Source: Odiellus spinosus
Taxonomy: Eukaryota; Arthropoda; Arachnida; Opiliones; Phalangiidae
Assembly (NCBI GenBank): GCA_963920705.1
Contig: OY987233.1
Span: 5,012,001 to 5,076,000, forward strand
DNA: 64,000 nucleotides
Direction: 5' to 3'
Below the pieces are notes generated by a model. The model saw only the letters and a list, made by a program, of their open reading frames with translations. It was not told the origin of the DNA and ran no database searches. This document shows, piece by piece, positions 23,701-36,370 of the stretch; position 1 is the stretch's first letter; each line of letters starts with the position of its first letter. Position numbers and translations under genes: made by a program.

Positions 23701-26700
23701 ATAGGTTTATTCTTCAACTCTTGTTTAGTAGCTTTCTTGGAGGTCTTTGATACCTTTTTAACGGGCGATTTTTTAGAAGAAGCCAATAATTTCTTAACTT
23801 CGCCTTTGACTAGGGACACTGGTTTGGATTTCTTTGCATTAGATGCACTTTTGGTTTTGATAGAATTATATTTACCATTGGCATCTTTATGACTTTTGAG
23901 ATTCCGCATTCTGATTGGGATTAACGTTTGTTTGGACTTCGTAGGCTTAACTTTATTATTTTTTTTTTCCTTCCGCATTTTGCCTCCACGAAATTCAGAG
24001 TCTCGTGCGTTAGGTCTATTTTTGACAGCCGAGTTTGAAACTGATTTACCTAACTTATTGGATATAGCTTTTTTAGTTACATTCTGCATTGAAGTAGAAG
24101 CTCTGGTGACCTTGTTGACCTTTAATTCAGGTAGGGTATTTATAATCTTCGATTGTTTTTTAGCCATTGTTGAAGTCATTCTCTTTGATGTTAATTTTGC
24201 TTTAAAATCCACGGTTTTACGAGTGGGTTTCGATGCATTCGAAGCTATTGTCTTTTTTAGTTTGGCTAGTGCAAAATTAGACTTGGATCTTGTCATTTTG
24301 ACGGCTACCTTTAATTCTTTATTAGCGACGCTTTCCTTCTTATTGATAACGTTTTTCTTTGAAATCTTAGTTCGTTTACGAGTAGGTCCTTTTTTGGTTT
24401 CTTTAATATTCTCATTATCTAAATTTTCTCGCGGTAAGTCTTCATCATATGAACTTTCATCTATATTCAGGTTCAAATTCAATTTCGGAACGGTTCTATA
24501 AGATATTGGAATTTTCAGGAGAGATTCTTTATCAATTACTTTTCTCGATGTTGAATTATCACGATCATCATCGGATATATCCACTACTTGAATTTCATTT
24601 GATTTTGGAGCCATTGGTGATAATTGCGAATCTTCAGAATATACAGTAGCTTCTTCTGAACATAAACCTTCGTAAGTTTCCATTAATTGAGAAACTTCTA
24701 TGTCTTCATTCGTATCAAACGACTGAGAATCTTTATTTTCATTTGTACCCAATGATTGTGAATCTTCTTCATCTACAGTAGTTTTTAACAGTTGCGAATC
24801 TCCGGTTGTTTCCGGTGGTTGTGAATCATTTCCAATTGTTTCCAGTGGTTGTGAATCATTTCCAATTGTTTCCATCGGTTGTGAATTATTTCCAGTTGTT
24901 TCCATTGGTTCTGAATCATTTCTAATAGTTTGCATATGTTGAGAATCTTTATCTAAAGAAGTTACCGTTAATTGTGAATCTTTATTTAAGGAAGTTGTCA
25001 CTGGCTGCAAATCTTTACTTCCAGTTGTGTTTAAGGGTTGTGAAGCTTTATCTACAGTAGTTTTTAAAATCTGTGAAACTACAACCACATTAGTTTGCAA
25101 AGGTTGTAACGGTTTTAAATCTTTGTCATCAACATTTTCCATCTGTTGCGAATATTTATTTCTAGTTACTTTTAATGGTGGTGAAACTTTATCCGTAATA
25201 ATTTTCAATGGTTGTGAAGGTTTTGAATCTTTGTCTCCAGCAGGTTCCACTGGTTGTGAAACATTCCTAATAATTTCCAGTGGTTGTGAAACATTCCCGA
25301 TACCTTCCAGTGGCTGTGAAACCTCAATACTTTCCACTGATTTTGAATTAACCAAGTTGGATTTCAATGATGGCAAATCTTTATCTCCAATATTCAAGAG
25401 CTCTAATTTTTTTTCTCCGTTAATCTTTAACGACTTTACATTTTTAACTCCATTAGTTTCTATTGGTTTCTCTTCATTGGCAAGCAAAGATTGCAATACT
25501 TTCGTTTTAATGGGTGATTGACTTTCTATCGGTGTTAAATCTTTAATAACGTTTGATGACCGCTCAATTTCTTCCGCATAAAAATATTCATTTTTATTTG
25601 TGACGGGCAAAGTTATGGAAGAATCAGTGGGCAAGATTATAATATTATCAATATCTTCAACCGCAGATTTACTTTCGATATCAATAATGTTTTCACTTTC
25701 CGATATTTTATTCTTAGCTAAAGTTTTGGCAGCGAGAATTTTAAGCGACGTAACACAGTTTGATAATTCTCCGATTGTATCTTCTTCCGTATTATTAGCA
25801 AGAGATATTTGAGTTTCAGAATATAAGTTAACACCTGTAGTTGTAATTTCGGAAAAAGCACCAACGACAAAAGATTGGGGTTCATCGAAAATAAAATTAT
25901 CTCCGACTACGCAACTTGCGGACCAATCACCTTCGATTGGTATAACTAAAACATTGTCGGAATTATCAAGATCATCCTCGTTAACCATAAATTGATCAGA
26001 TTGATCAATTTCTGGAGATTGGTAATCGCTATTCATTTCAATATCGCGTATAACTCGAATATCCTCAGAGACCAATTTATCAATTTCACGTGGTTGGTAA
26101 TCGCTACTCATTTCAATATCGCGAATAACTGGACTGTCTTCCGATTCAAATTGTTTATCAATTTGGTTTAGCGGGTCTGATTCATTTAATTCGAAATTTT
26201 CAACTATATTATTATCGTAATCAACGCCAGATTCATAATCGGAGTTTTCAGACGCCCTCTCATTATCAGAGGTTTCAAATTGACCCGAAATAGAATGGTT
26301 AGAATTTACCTCAACTCCGCATATCTTTGAATGATTCAAATAGCCTGGGCTTGATCGGAAAACTTTACCACAATCCTCATTTAGACACACGAGAGATTTC
26401 TTGCGTTTTAGGACCATTCGAAGAGCGCCACTTATCTCAGGGCCAGTCAGGGGTGTATCATCGTTTAACCGAGCCTAAAAATATATTGTAAAAAAGGTTT
26501 GAGTTATTTTTCAGGCTTAGTAAAAGATTTGAAAGAACTTCCCTGATATTTCCAGACTAATCTTTAATACATATAAAAATCACTAAACTACGGTGAAATA
26601 GAAATTTAAATAACTTTTATTTACAAGACCAATACTCCAAGGTAGGTGGGTTGAAAAGGAGAATGTGTACTCGGAAGCTCCCCAAAAAATTATTGAGGTT

Positions 26701-29700
26701 TTAAACCATGAAGTATCGGTCTTGTAAGTAAAAGTTATTTAATTTTGTTAAATTTCTCTAAGTATATTTTTATATTAAACGGGTGTTGAAAAGCAAAAAA
26801 AAATGTTAGAAATATACAAAATAACACAAACTAAACAAGAATGAGAGCTCGGTCTTCAGGAGCTATAAAATCAATACGTTTTTTGAATTCACAACAGTTT
26901 TGACGCAAATTTCCCCAATTTTCTCAAATAATTTCAATTTTTCGAAACATCCCACCCTGCGTTTCTTGACTTTAAATTAGTTTTCTGGTTTGTTTTCCAT
27001 GTTTTTACGAGCCACGGCTGTCTTTAAAGTCATGGACAATGTTTCCCATAAACCTTAGCCTAAATACTTTTATCCATCTTTTATTGAACATCTAGGAACA
27101 TTTTGAGCTATATATTCCCATTTTCGCACAAATCCAAATGATATTTTGACTAGTTTACTTAATTCTAGAGAGGATTTTTCATTAAACGATAGAAAAGTAC
27201 TCACCAATCCATTGTGCTTGGAGATGATGTGATTCGTAGCTACAACTTTGTCAGCGAACATTAATTGACAAGCGCTGCACTGGTACGAATCCTAAAACAA
27301 CAAAAAAAAATATATTTTATTTAATTAATTTTAATGATCTTGACTTTCCCTGGACCCTTGATATCAATTTTAAACTGAACAAACTAACTTCCAATTGACC
27401 TTGGGGATTAATTTTAAAATGATCCGACTTTCCTGTGATTTTTGGGATTAAAACGCTTAATTGTAAAATGCTCCAACTTTCCCACAACCTTTGGGATCAA
27501 TTTCAAAATTATGATTTCCCCAACCATGGAATAAATGAACTTTTTTAGTAAAATTTCAATATCAATCACGATTGTGCTAATGTCAATTTTAAAGCAAAGA
27601 AAATAAAGTAATTTTACTGACCACTTCATCTTCGTCATCATCTAGTTCCTGGGGTTCAAAGACCCGTTCGGCTGGACTTCTACCTCGTCCATATGGTCTT
27701 CCTCTCTTACCGGCTCGTCTTCGAGCCCACCTTCCCCCTCTCATTGCAGGCCCCCCGCGACGAGCGGGAGGCAAGTTGGAATCGCTATCAGATACAGAGT
27801 CCAGGACTGAAGTGAAAGAAGTATTTATAAATCCAGTCTCGCTGGCTATGCTCAAGTTATTCTTCAAGTTCCCAAAATCATTGCTGAGTGATTCGTCCAT
27901 CGTCGTATCGATCTGAGAGCTTAAATCGCTATTGGATAATGTCAGCTTCGATTCTTGCGATTTGACATTTGGTTTAAAAATCTTTCTCGGTGGGGTAGAG
28001 TTGGAGTTATTGATGCGAGTGACATCTATAAGTTTTAAAAAATTTTAATATGGAAAACTGTTTATATGAACATTTAGAAAACTAATTTCCCTCAGGGTTA
28101 ATCGTACCAAATTTTCTAAGGTTTTTCCCTAATAATTTCTAAATCTAAATCATTTCTCTGACAAATATTTTATATTTTACACAAATCTATTCATATTAGA
28201 GAGCTGTTGGTAATGAACACTTGCGATTTGACACAGTTTATCAATCAGGATCAATACTTTTCTCGAAATACGAAAAAAAAAAAGATTCAGATAAATATTT
28301 TTAATTAAAAGATTATTGTTACGATATTAACTGGCAACCAATCCTAAAGAGTTCCTTGAAGTACCAAAATATTTCATTCTTTCTGGATTAATAACAGGAG
28401 CGCTAGGATTTGGTTTAAAATCGTTTACTACCTATTAGAGTAAATTTACTCAAAAAAAGTATGTCATCTCAAGCTAAGAACTACACCCACGATGGGTTTT
28501 TTGAATAGGCCTTAGTTTGAAAAGAGCAGGTGTAACTATCTACCATATTTTTTTATTTTGTATGATTAGATTTTGAGCTATTAATTAGCCAATATGATCA
28601 TCAAATTAAGAGTGTCAAGATATATTTGATTTTCATGTTATTATTTATTAAAATAAATGGATATATGATTATATACCAGTCCCAAAAAGGATGCTCTCAT
28701 ACTGAGAGCTGAAGGTTCCAGCATAGGCGTGGACTACCACTCAGTGCCCATACCGAGAGCTGAAGCTCAGCGACACAATGTTGTCAGTTATGGAAGTTTT
28801 AAAATTACTGTAGTTTAGGAAAGTGGTACATTAAGCAGTAATTTATCGGTATTCACAATAGTATTTGTATTTCTATGCATTTAAATGCGGAATTACTGTT
28901 TAAAAAGCTTCAAAAACCTGATTTCTGAGTAAACAACCCCTATCCCACACTTTTTTTCACGAATGCTTGACCGTTTGAATTTGCTTTTATAAGGCAAAGT
29001 GACTCGGACATGAAAATTACATTAAAAGGCTTACAACTACGCCAAAGATGAAAGTTTACTCATAGGCAATTAAAAACTTTGACCTCTTTTAGCAATAGTT
29101 AATTATAAATTACTGTAAACTAACAGGTTAAATTACTGATTTAGAATGAATTTACAGGTTGCTAATACACTTTATATCAGTCATCGTGTGAAAATGAATC
29201 TATAATAATAATTGAGTTTCCCCATTCCAATACTAACAAGCACACTTTTCTACGTACCAGATAAAGTAGTGAAATGAAATTTAGATTTTTACTTTAAATT
29301 TTTTTTTATAAAATTTAAATAAATTGTGAACGCAAATACGTGACTAACCTTGCTTTCTCAAGCTTATAATTTATTCCTAAATTTAGTGAAGCGTGACTAG
29401 AACTTACCGCAAATTCAAGAACTAACTGTGTCCAGTTCATTTACTAGCTAAACCATGAACGTATAACTTTATTTATCAGGAATGCTTTACCATCTGGGTC
29501 TCCCAAGTTTTTATTTAGCAAAGAAGCAAGCCACACCTACAATGTGACCCAGCCCTAAACTTGAGCGCCATCTTTTATCAGGCTAAGAAATTACTTAAAA
29601 TATTGGAAAACTAATATAAAATATCTAAGATTCAAAATTCCACTTTGTTCTCGAGTGAATTAAAAAATTATAGATCCTAATGAAAAAATTACACATTTAG

Positions 29701-32700
29701 TTTAGCTATTGTGAGGTTAAACTGATCAATGAAAAATTCAATTTGGTATAATGCCAAGAGACTAGTTTGAGGTGGCTAGAAAAGTAAACGTATGAAATAC
29801 CGTTGCAATTGGACAATTGCCATTTTAATTGAAAAGGTATAATGAAGACAACGTTATTTTTAATCTATTAAGAGTGTTAAAATCAACACTTCTATGAATA
29901 ACGTTGAGTTTTACAATTAAATAAAAAAGTTTTCTACTTGGGCTTATCTAGTAAAACACAATTGGCAATTTTGGGCTAATCAAAGAGTGTTTTAAATCAT
30001 TTATGGTGACGTTGCTAACCAAATTACAGGCTGGTTAGTACCCGATAGATGTTACAAAGGTATCTACCCGTGGAACAGATGTTGGATAACGGGTGGTATT
30101 TGAATCCACAACCTTCCACTTACAGTGCAGCCAAGAGTGTTGAGGCCTCGATAGTTGGTGTCAATAGACAACCATGATGAAGATCAGTTAGGGTAAATGG
30201 ATGGTTGTGGGTTCAAATCCCAACTGTGACCCAAAATCTTTTGAAGGGTGTTATAAATCATTTTAAATTGACCCTAAAACACGCAATTTTTTTTTTTAAT
30301 GTTTCTATTCATGCTTCAATAGGAATAAATCATTTCAAATTGACTTTAAAACACGCCATTTTTTTTAATGTTCCTATTCCTGTTTCAATAGGATTAACGG
30401 GTACTAAATCGTAAATTTATTAACTGAATATTAAGGAGAAATATTTTTTCTGACTCCTTTCTGTAAAAATCTGCCACTTCATAATTTTTGAAATAGTAAT
30501 TCTATCAAAAAAACAAAAAAAAAAAAAGCTAAAAAGTTATATATCCTAAAAAAACTATCATAAAAATGCACTTCACCTGTACTAAAATGCTTCATTTCCC
30601 TCACCTTTTGGGCTAATTTCAAATTCCAACTTTTTGGGTCCATTTTTAAATTCCCCAACTTTCCATAGTTTTCCAGGTTGTGTACAAACCCCTGACATTA
30701 CCATAAAAATTAAAAAAAATTACCTGTAACAGTGCTACTTGTTTGTGCAGGATCAACCCTAGGAGGTCTCCCTCGTTTCCGCTTGATTGGAGTATCAATA
30801 ATCTTTGTAGTTGCTACCGCGTTTGAATCAACGGGAACAACTTCTTCATAGTCCATTCTAGTCGGCGTTGAATAACCTTTCAAGAGTTCATTTTCTATAT
30901 TAATCAATTCTTCGTTCTTCTGAGGTGGAACTTCGGGCATTGAAATAGTAGTCGGTTCTTCGGAAGCGCTTAACGGTTCTATAGCATTTCTTGAATTATT
31001 ATCTTCGTTTAATAAACTAGAATTTGTTTCCTCTAAACTGATGGGAGTCGTACCAATATCGATCTCTTGAGGTTGACGGTTATTCTTTTCACTCGCTTCA
31101 GGTAAAACGGAGATCTTATTATCGTGAGTTTTAAGCGTACCGGACGACGATCCTGTGGCGATCATTTTTTGTACCGTTTTTAAGATTAAATCTTTATCTC
31201 CGATGATCATCGGTTTTAAAGTACCATCAGTTTCTGGAGTCATAATACGAATTTGAGGATTACTCGATAAGATAGAAAAATCTTCCAATGGAGCGAGAGT
31301 TCCGTCGCTATTAGGAGTGTAAATCTTAATATGCGGGTTTCCAGTTAATCCCGTTAAATCGTGAAACGACGAGAAACCAGAGTCACTTTTTAACTGCGTC
31401 GTTACCGAACTTGATTCGCTCGTATTTGAAGCGCGAGACTCTTCTTGATGTTGAGACGAACTTTCTGTAATAATTTGTTCAGGAATTTCATCATCCTCTT
31501 GATTTTCACGCGTTACCGTTTCTTGGGGTGAATCAATTTTTGCAGTTGATTCTTTAACAACAGTTTTCTTGACTTCTGAAGTGTTTGATTTTTCTACTTT
31601 TTCTAATTCTGTGTCTTCTCTCATTGAATTTGCAATCAACGGAAGATCTTTTTCACTAACGGAACATTTTTGATAATCATCTGCGACTTTTGCGATTGTT
31701 TTTTCATTCAACAGATTATCTTTTTTAACAACAGAACTTTCTTGAACAAATTTTGGGTCCGTCACTATGCTTTTAGGTTCCGTCACTATGCTTTTAGTTT
31801 CCGTCACTATACTTTTAGTCGTTATAGGAACTGGTACTTCAATTGCCTTAGATTTTTGAGGATGAATGACGCTTTTTACCGCAATTGACGGTTGTACACT
31901 TGGAACTGTATTTTTTGAAGTGATTGGAGAGTTTCTGATCAAAGATTTCTGATATATAGGCGATGAATTTTTTGGTTCAACCCAAGAACCGTTTATATCT
32001 TTACGATTTGACGATGGTGAACTGCTACCTTCTGAAGATGATAAATCTGATTTATTTTTATCAGAGCGACCAGAACCAAATTCGAGTAATTTATTCAAAT
32101 TTGGGGGAAGAAAATCATCCCCGATGTTAATTGATGGAAGATTTGTCGGTGTCTGAAGTTGAAATCTATCGACAGTTAGATCCGAATCATCACTGCCACT
32201 TTCTAATTGTGTAGGTTTAACTTTACGTTTGCGTATTAAGATTTTCTTATTCTCAATCGATTTACGGTTTCCTTCTACCCATTTATCAGCAGTTGGCATT
32301 GTCGAGATAAGATCATCGTTACTCAATACAGGAACAGTTTCTTCCGGTTTTGGTTCAACGAAAACCACCTTTTTAGTCGTTTTAACTGGAAGAGTTATAA
32401 CGGGATCGCTCGGTTCTGGAACAACAATTGTATTTGATTCTTGAACTTCCATATCAACTGTTTCTAAATCATTTTCGTTAGTAAATTCTTCAGAGGCAAC
32501 TTCAATTTCATCAACAGTGCTATTATAAGTTTCAACGTTAGACGTTACGACGTTAAAACAACTATTTTCCGATACAAGTTCGTTATTATCATCGAGACTT
32601 ACGCTACCATCAGCCAAGGCTTGAGATATACTATCATCGATAACGATGTATTGACTTTCCCCTGATTCACCTGTCACAATAACTAACTGATAGTTTTCTT

Positions 32701-34434
32701 CATTTTCTTGAGTCTCATCACCAACTGTAATACAACCTTCTGTTTCGATAGGAATCATTACGTTCCCATCGTCATCTTCGTTAAGAAACGTTACTATTTG
32801 ATCAGATTGCTGATCAACTTCGCTCGCAGTTGCAGAAACTTCAACAGAAGAATCAACTTGTAACGAATTTGTTTCTATCGCAGAGGCTTCATCAGTTTTC
32901 TCCGAAATCGTTGTGGTTACGGATCGCGTTACCGGTGTTGTTGTTGCAGTTTCTTGAGTGGGAAGACCAGATTCCGTTAAACCGGAGTCAAATTCAGGAC
33001 CAAAAATGTCTTTACTGGGAGAACAATCAGTCGAAGGTCCCGAACGCGAGTAAGTCTTTCTTTGAACACCCCAATTACGAGCCAATTGAAGAACTTCAGT
33101 TTCTTTCTTCGGTGGTTGTCCTTTTTTAGGTTTTTCTTTTATGGTCATCATTCCCGGATCATCAATATCTTCTTCACCATCCCGTTTTTCGGTATGAATG
33201 ACCGACACGGCTTTATGGAAGCGTACTTTCTTATCAGCGCCATCTTTACTATTATCGCTATCCGATTTATTAAGGACTGGTGATTTTTTCGAGTAACAAG
33301 TTTGTCTTCGTTGGTACGAGTTACGAGATACTTGACGTTCACGTTTTAAATTGAGAGCTTTCGCTTCTTTCAACTCTTTAGCTTTTTGCTCTTTTTCCCT
33401 GCATTCTTTGATTATTTTTCTCGCTACTCGTTTCGCTACAGGATTAGAAAATTTTATCGAGTATCAAGTACTCGCTTCTTGATAGGGTAAGGATGTTTAA
33501 AAATTATGTGTTTAAAGTAAAGTTTAAACTAAAGCTTTTAGGCATAAATTTTTGTACAATTGAGTAATTTAGCAAGTACTCGATTTGATATCCATACTCG
33601 TTTCGCTAAAGTTTTCTTAAACCGTTTTTATTAATGAAACAAATGCTATTAGGTAAATATTAGTGGTGTTTTGAAAAACTAAGTCAGTAGAAAATTTCCT
33701 TATCGAGTACTCGGTTTGATATTTGCTACTCGTTACGCTACAGGGTAACAAAATTAAAGCTTTTGGGTGTGAAATTTACCATATTTAGAATTAGAGTTTC
33801 AAGCAGATATAAAAGTATTAAAGTTTTAACGAGTATCAAGTACTCGCTATTCGTTTAACTTACCACAATAATCGTTAATTTCAGTGGGATGTTCTTTTTT
33901 AACATGATCCTCGATACCTTGAATGCAAGTCAAGAACTGGCAATTGCAATATTCACATGTCTCAACACCTTCTCCATTTTCCTATCAAAAATCGTAGCAA
34001 GTTAGGCTAGTTATCCAAACCTTTCAGTTTCAGTAATAATTTACTTTAGAAGCAACTTACCCCCGTACACCACTTGTAATGACCTTCGAAAGAAACAATA
34101 GTGGAATATTTCATGGAACATCCAGGAACTGAGCAGACTACAAAACCATTGGCAGCCAATTCTTGTTCCCAAGCTGCTTTAAGCTCCTCCTTGATCAACC
34201 TTTGTTGTAGCTGTTGCCTGAAAGTATCAAGTCAAGTATTTAGGCTCTCGGGTCCAGCATAGTTTTGACTTCGTGAATCTTTAGAAATTGAAAGTCCCAA
34301 GGCTGTATTACATACACATGACGTTTGTTTTACTTCTTTTCAATGTGCTCCAATAGAATAACGAAAGAAATCAGCTTTCCAAAATCAGAAAAAATTGGAA
34401 AATTCCAACAGAATTCACCAAATAGATCAAATGA

Positions 34435-34468
<34 letters not shown>

Positions 34469-35219
34469 AACAGAATTCAATAAAAATGGACCGAAATGGA
34501 AAATGGTCCACTGTTTTTTGAATTCAGCTTATTTCATTTGGTCTATTTGTTGGAATTTTACAATTTCTACCTTTTTTAACCCAATTACAAGATTTGTCCT
34601 CATCGGGAAAGCCCATTTCTTTCGTTATTCTATGGGAGCTAGAACATTCAAATTAAAAGTCTGACTTCACGCATACGTAAAAACTACCTTGGAATTTTTC
34701 CCAATTTCTAATATTATATTCGCGAGATTGGCACAAGATAAATTTGACAAGGCCTGAAGCGAGTCAGGTTTTCCTGATCATATTCCCCTGATTTTTGATA
34801 TTTCCAGGTTTGTATAACCATTTGACATATCAGTAAAACATTGATATCGGCCCAACTCTAGCTAGTTTAACTTCTAAATTCTTTAACGAATATACATTAT
34901 TTTGACATAACATTTTCAAGGCCAAGAAAGTCAACCCCCAAAACCTTGCTCCTCTAATAAATCTTCCATACCCAGCTTCCTTGGTAGATTCATCTAAATC
35001 ACAGAATGTTTCGGCCTCAGTTTCTTCCTGGAGTCCTTGTCCCGTATCCTTAACTTCTTGAGGTTCAGAAGTAATAATGTAGGCTTCTTCCAATATCTGT
35101 CCATCAGCTGACGTGACAATGATAGTTTCGTGTTCAACACCACCTTCGTGATACTCCTCCATGTTTGGATTCAGAACTGTAGCAATGGCGCTTAACGCAT
35201 CTAGATTGCCCGAAGACAT
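20760..35219 (-). CDS. Very large C2H2/C2HC zinc-finger nuclear protein (ZNF512-like), about 3,146 aa
   Basis: Seven phase-compatible exons: 34972-35219, 34061-34217, 33864-33981, 30724-33435, 27622-28025, 27205-27291 and 20760-26474. Fingers are C111-C116-H129-C133, C144-C147-H161-H166, C1218-C1221-H1234-H1239 and C1272-C1277-H1290-C1294. The C-X4-C-X12-H-X3-C spacing of the two C2HC fingers matches, from memory, fingers of vertebrate ZNF512/ZNF512B. Two AT-hook-like motifs follow: KRKRGRPPR near residue 1065 and GKRGRPYGRGR near 1185. Most of the rest is low-complexity and probably disordered: acidic in exon 4, a degenerate DSQPLETIGN-type repeat around 24680-25330, then a long Lys/Ser/Thr-rich basic part and SPxS motifs. 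The last exon is 5.7 kb. Likely a nuclear DNA- or chromatin-binding protein; exact function unknown. A good in-frame donor (TTAG|GTAAAG) just before the stop leaves open that it continues into GTF3C2. Confidence 0.82.
26606..26742. mobile_element. Foldback MITE, about 137 bp
   Basis: Inverted arms AAATAACTTTTATTTACAAG... and ...CTTGTAAGTAAAAGTTATTT, about 30 bp long. It is in the intron just upstream of the 5.7-kb exon of the zinc-finger gene. No coding capacity. Confidence 0.7.
30060..30235. repeat. Inverted pair of tRNA-like B-box sequences
   Basis: The plus strand has GGTTGTGGGTTCAAATCCCA at 30203-30222. The minus strand has GGTTGTGGATTCAAATACCA at about 30093-30112. Each resembles a tRNA T arm with a B box. 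Convincing A boxes are missing, so tRNA-derived SINE remnants are more likely than tRNA genes. Confidence 0.4.
33441..33863. repeat. Intron rich in inverted CGAGTACTCG motifs
   Basis: Four blocks in this single intron combine GAGTATCAAGTACTCG or CGAGTACTCGG with nearby TACTCGTTTCGCTA, at about 33458, 33570, 33700 and 33828. They are short inverted and direct repeats of unknown origin. Similar CGAGTACTCG motifs make up the interior of the hAT-like MITE at 44606. Confidence 0.55.
34335..34750. repeat. Foldback dispersed repeat with A run
   Basis: GCTCCAATAGAATAACGAAA at 34348 is nearly the inverse of TTTCGTTATTCTATGGGAGC at 34620. CCAACAGAATTCACCAAATA is matched by TTTGGTCTATTTGTTGG. The centre holds a long A run (34436-34466). 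The right part shares blocks with 9035-9280. It lies in the first intron of the large zinc-finger gene. Confidence 0.65.
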
Positions 35220-36163
35220 GATGCGTTTGCTTTCAAACTAAAATAAAAAATATTTTCCGAATGAAGTAGCGATTAATCTGTTAGACCTTAGGCAAACATA
35301 TAATGTAGCCCAAAACTTTGTAGGCTTAACATGAAGTGAGGTTAAAATCAAAATTAAAAAAAAAGAAAGTGGTAGGTCATAAAATACTTGAGTGGGATGT
35401 GGGAAGCCACTCCCCCAGTGGGTCTCTCCTTGTCAGTGGAGCAGTTTTTAATCTGGCCTATTCCAAGCATAAAAGGTAAGGCATTCAGCAGATGATTATC
35501 AATAGCCTGGTTAATATTAAGTCATCATGATCAGACTTCATGGACATTACTATAGACAGCAAAGTGGAGTCTACATCAACTGATCGGTGATAATCTTCGT
35601 GCTGCGACCATCACATTGTCAGCAGTATCAATACTTTTCCGCAGTATAAGTCTTTCTTCGAAGATACTCGCTTGCCTCAAAGCCACCTGATCATTATATG
35701 CCAGCCAAGATCTTGCTAATACTGTTATACTTCTTATGGCCTCAATAAATCAGCGAACTGCTTGATCATATTGCTTAAGAATTATTCAATTCTTAAAGTT
35801 TTCCTCATAGTATACATAATTTAATCGATTGTTCAAAGATATTTCCTAAAATATGCTAGCTCAATTTTCATTTGGAATTGATGTAAACTTCGTGTTTATC
35901 TCACTTTAACATAATCTTCTCATATTTACAAAAGAATTGTGGTGTTTAAAAGTTTCTAGAAACTACTCCATAACCATGTTTATGGCCCTCATCTAGGAGT
36001 ATTTTTAACAGTAGGTCCTATCTGAGATGGTTTGTGAGGGGAAACTGCAGATTAAATACACGAAAAATAGCACGCAAGGCTTTGAAAGTAATGACGGTGC
36101 GCAACTGCTTAGCGGGCGGTTTTGTCTATTCATCTGTGGTATCTGTTAAGGGATATGACACCT
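35220..36163. other. Upstream region of the zinc-finger gene, non-coding
   Basis: No supported gene. It would contain the promoter of the large zinc-finger gene, but no defined element is recognisable. Confidence 0.5.
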
Positions 36164-36370
36164 AGGACTATGAACAACCGACACTGATCTTAATAGATAT
36201 AGATGAATAACAAAAACTAGTGTTCATAAGCACATCCTCTAATGACAAACCGGGGCAAAAGTAACTAACAAAACCTGGTGGGAGAATAGTTACTTTAGCT
36301 TCTTTTTGGCGTTAGAGGACTCCAAATTTTGTTATTCATCTTTATCTATTAAGATATTTGTACATTGTAG
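36164..36370. mobile_element. MITE family B, copy 3
   Basis: Shares AGGACTATGAACAACCGACA, TCTTAATAGATATAGATGAA, GTGTTCATAAGCACATCCTC and the right-arm ATCTTTATCTATTAAGATAT with the other family-B copies. Confidence 0.7.

Noticed and set aside
20848-25812. Plus-strand frames of 66-210 codons
   Set aside because: Antisense shadows of the 5.7-kb coding exon; their composition mirrors its Lys/Ser codons.
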